A stretch of DNA of 64,000 bases from NCBI RefSeq assembly GCF_030388665.1, contig NZ_CP128846.1, positions 7,722,001 through 7,786,000 on the forward strand, given 5' to 3'. Source of the stretch: Streptomyces flavofungini (lineage in GTDB: Bacteria; Actinomycetota; Actinomycetes; Streptomycetales; Streptomycetaceae). The notes below the pieces were generated by a model that saw only the letters and a list, made by a program, of their open reading frames with translations, was not told where the DNA came from and did no database searches. The translations under genes were made by a program, and so were the position numbers. This document shows positions 62,726 through 64,000 of this stretch, piece after piece. The number at the start of each line of letters is the position of its first letter. The first letter of the stretch is position 1.

Positions 62726-62911
62726 TCACGGCCGGGGGTCCGCCGTGCGCCCGCTCGCGCACCGCGGCCCCCGCTCCAGGTGATTTCGCGCCGCGTCTCG
62801 ACATAACTTCATGGCCGCCCGCCCGGGGCCTCTCCCGCTCAGGCCTCCGCTCAGCGCAGGTGACGAGGGGGCACCCCGCAGGCCGGACGGTTGGACAGGG
62901 AGAACGAGAAG

Positions 62912-64000
62912 GTGGCAGCACCCAAGAAGGGCCGTAGGCAGGCCGCCCAGGGGAAACCGGGCCGCACCCTGGTCCTGATCATGATCGCCCTGGTGGCGCT
63001 CACCGGAGGGATGTTCCTCTCCGGGCACACCACCCCCCGCCTGGGCATCGACCTCGCCGGGGGTACGAGCATCACGCTCGAGGCGAAGAACGAGCCGGGT
63101 CAGAAGAACGCGATCAACCAGACCAACCTGAACACGGCTGTTGGCATCATCAACAACCGTGTCAACGGTCTGGGTGTCTCCGAAGCCGAGGTGCAGACCC
63201 AGGGCGACCGGAACATCATCGTCAACATCCCCAAGGGCACCAACGCCAAGCAGGCACGGGAGCAGGTCGGTACGACCGCCCAGCTGTACTTCCGGCCCGT
63301 CCTCGCCCAGCAGCCCAGCACCGGGCAGGCCGAGGAGCCGAAGCCGAAGCCGTCGTCCTCCGACAAGGACGGCAAGGGCGACAAGGACGGCAAGGGCGAC
63401 AAGGGCGACCAGTCCAAGGAGAGCGAGAAGCCCCAGGACAAGGCCACCTCGCCGACCGGGACGCCGACGACCCAGGGCCGTTCCGTCACCGACGGCCTGA
63501 AGGACGAGCCGACCCCGTCCGGGACGCCCACGGGCGACGCCAAGGACAAGGGCGACCAGGGGGACAAGGGCAAGGACGACGGCAAGAAGGCCCCGACGCC
63601 GCCTGCCGACCCCACCGCCAAGCTCCAGGAGCAGTTCACCAAGCTCGACTGCACCGACGAGAAGGCCCGCCTGAAGGTCAAGGAGGGCGTCAAGCCCACC
63701 GACCCGGTCGTGGCCTGCGGCAAGAGCAGCGACGGCAAGGGCTGGGACAAGTTCATCCTCGGACCCTCCGAGGTCAACGGCAAGGAGGTCGATGACGCGA
63801 AGGCCGTCTACGACACCCAGGGTGCCGCTGGCTGGAAGGTCACGATGAAGTTCACCGGCAAGGGCACGAAGCAGTTCGGTGACATCACGGGCAAGCTCGC
63901 CAGCCAGCAGCCGCCGCAGAACGAGTTCGGCATCGTGATGGACGGCGAGGTCGTCTCCGCGCCTTACGTCAAGCAGGCGCTGACCTCCGGCGAGGCCGAG
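62912..64000 (+). CDS. secD: Protein translocase subunit SecD (3' end outside window)
   Basis: 363 residues are visible from the GTG at 62912; the C-terminal membrane domain lies beyond the edge. The first helix is TLVLIMIALVALTGGMF, then LGIDLAGGTSITLEA is the P1 signature (D/L-G-L-D-L-x-G-G). A Lys/Asp/Gly-rich low-complexity insertion of about 100 residues follows around 135-235 (DKDGKGDKDGKGDKGDQSKE). The P1 head resumes with GWKVTMKFTGKGTKQFGDITG. SecDF drives the late export step using the proton motive force. Confidence 0.95.
   Translation, partial: MAAPKKGRRQAAQGKPGRTLVLIMIALVALTGGMFLSGHTTPRLGIDLAGGTSITLEAKNEPGQKNAINQTNLNTAVGIINNRVNGLGVSEAEVQTQGDRNIIVNIPKGTNAKQAREQVGTTAQLYFRPVLAQQPSTGQAEEPKPKPSSSDKDGKGDKDGKGDKGDQSKESEKPQDKATSPTGTPTTQGRSVTDGLKDEPTPSGTPTGDAKDKGDQGDKGKDDGKKAPTPPADPTAKLQEQFTKLDCTDEKARLKVKEGVKPTDPVVACGKSSDGKGWDKFILGPSEVNGKEVDDAKAVYDTQGAAGWKVTMKFTGKGTKQFGDITGKLASQQPPQNEFGIVMDGEVVSAPYVKQALTSGEAE

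Overview
The window is about 72% G+C by eye, with codon third positions almost all G or C, many GTG starts and ATGA/GTGA stop-start overlaps. It carries ssgB (sporulation-specific), the PIM lipid genes, methionine uptake, BluB-CobT and pdxST/ruvCAB/yajC/secD. Together these say Streptomyces, in the conserved chromosome core. From memory, gene order broadly follows the S. coelicolor SCO1516-SCO1570 region; I could not check this. There is no prophage, IS element, CRISPR array or secondary-metabolite cluster.

Layout. 1-5.1 kb: accessory genes on the minus strand, namely a caspase-Hsp90-like fusion cut by the window edge, a BASS symporter, two coupled small orphans and the decayed remnant of a PPOX-family gene. 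5.2-8.0 kb: argG-argH, the last two steps of arginine synthesis, behind a promoter overlaid by two ArgR-type operators. 8.2-16.5 kb: aldo/keto reductase, self-regulated TetR/MFS pair, acyltransferase, Tat-exported GDPD, sigma factor, GNAT, two membrane proteins and a HAD hydrolase. 16.6-20.6 kb: metN-metI-metQ-metQ behind a Cys/Met-rich leader peptide. 20.7-30.3 kb: GNAT, cobalamin genes (cbiE/T, a BluB-CobT fusion with a roughly 940-residue disordered N terminus, siroheme synthase/SUMT) and an rRNA/tRNA methyltransferase. 30.3-34.2 kb: Ser/Thr kinase and small proteins.

34.2-42.3 kb: a five-gene tRNA operon (Gly, Cys, Val x3) on the minus strand, pabB-pabC, GNAT, a thioredoxin-fold protein, a CGNR regulator, ssgB, and two tRNA-Val(CAC) genes around an SRPBCC gene. 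42.4-52.7 kb: DnaQ-like exonuclease, a DUF4365 gene pair, thrS, a K+ channel, HIT protein, a membrane orphan and a degenerate EF-G paralogue. 53.0-55.8 kb: three-gene phosphatidylinositol mannoside operon. 55.8-64 kb: tandem 67-bp repeats, LemA-like protein, pdxS-pdxT, yebC, ruvC-ruvA-ruvB, yajC and the start of secD.

Recurring themes are a dispersed intergenic repeat (AGCCCGTCCGGCGTTTGAGG core) at several gene ends, several genes with a TANNNT box about 7 nt before the start codon (leaderless-mRNA architecture), and long perfect hairpins between convergent genes. The most noteworthy items are the caspase-Hsp90 fusion, the metN leader peptide, the deleted PPOX gene, the BluB-CobT fusion, the degenerate EF-G2 and the DUF4365 pair.
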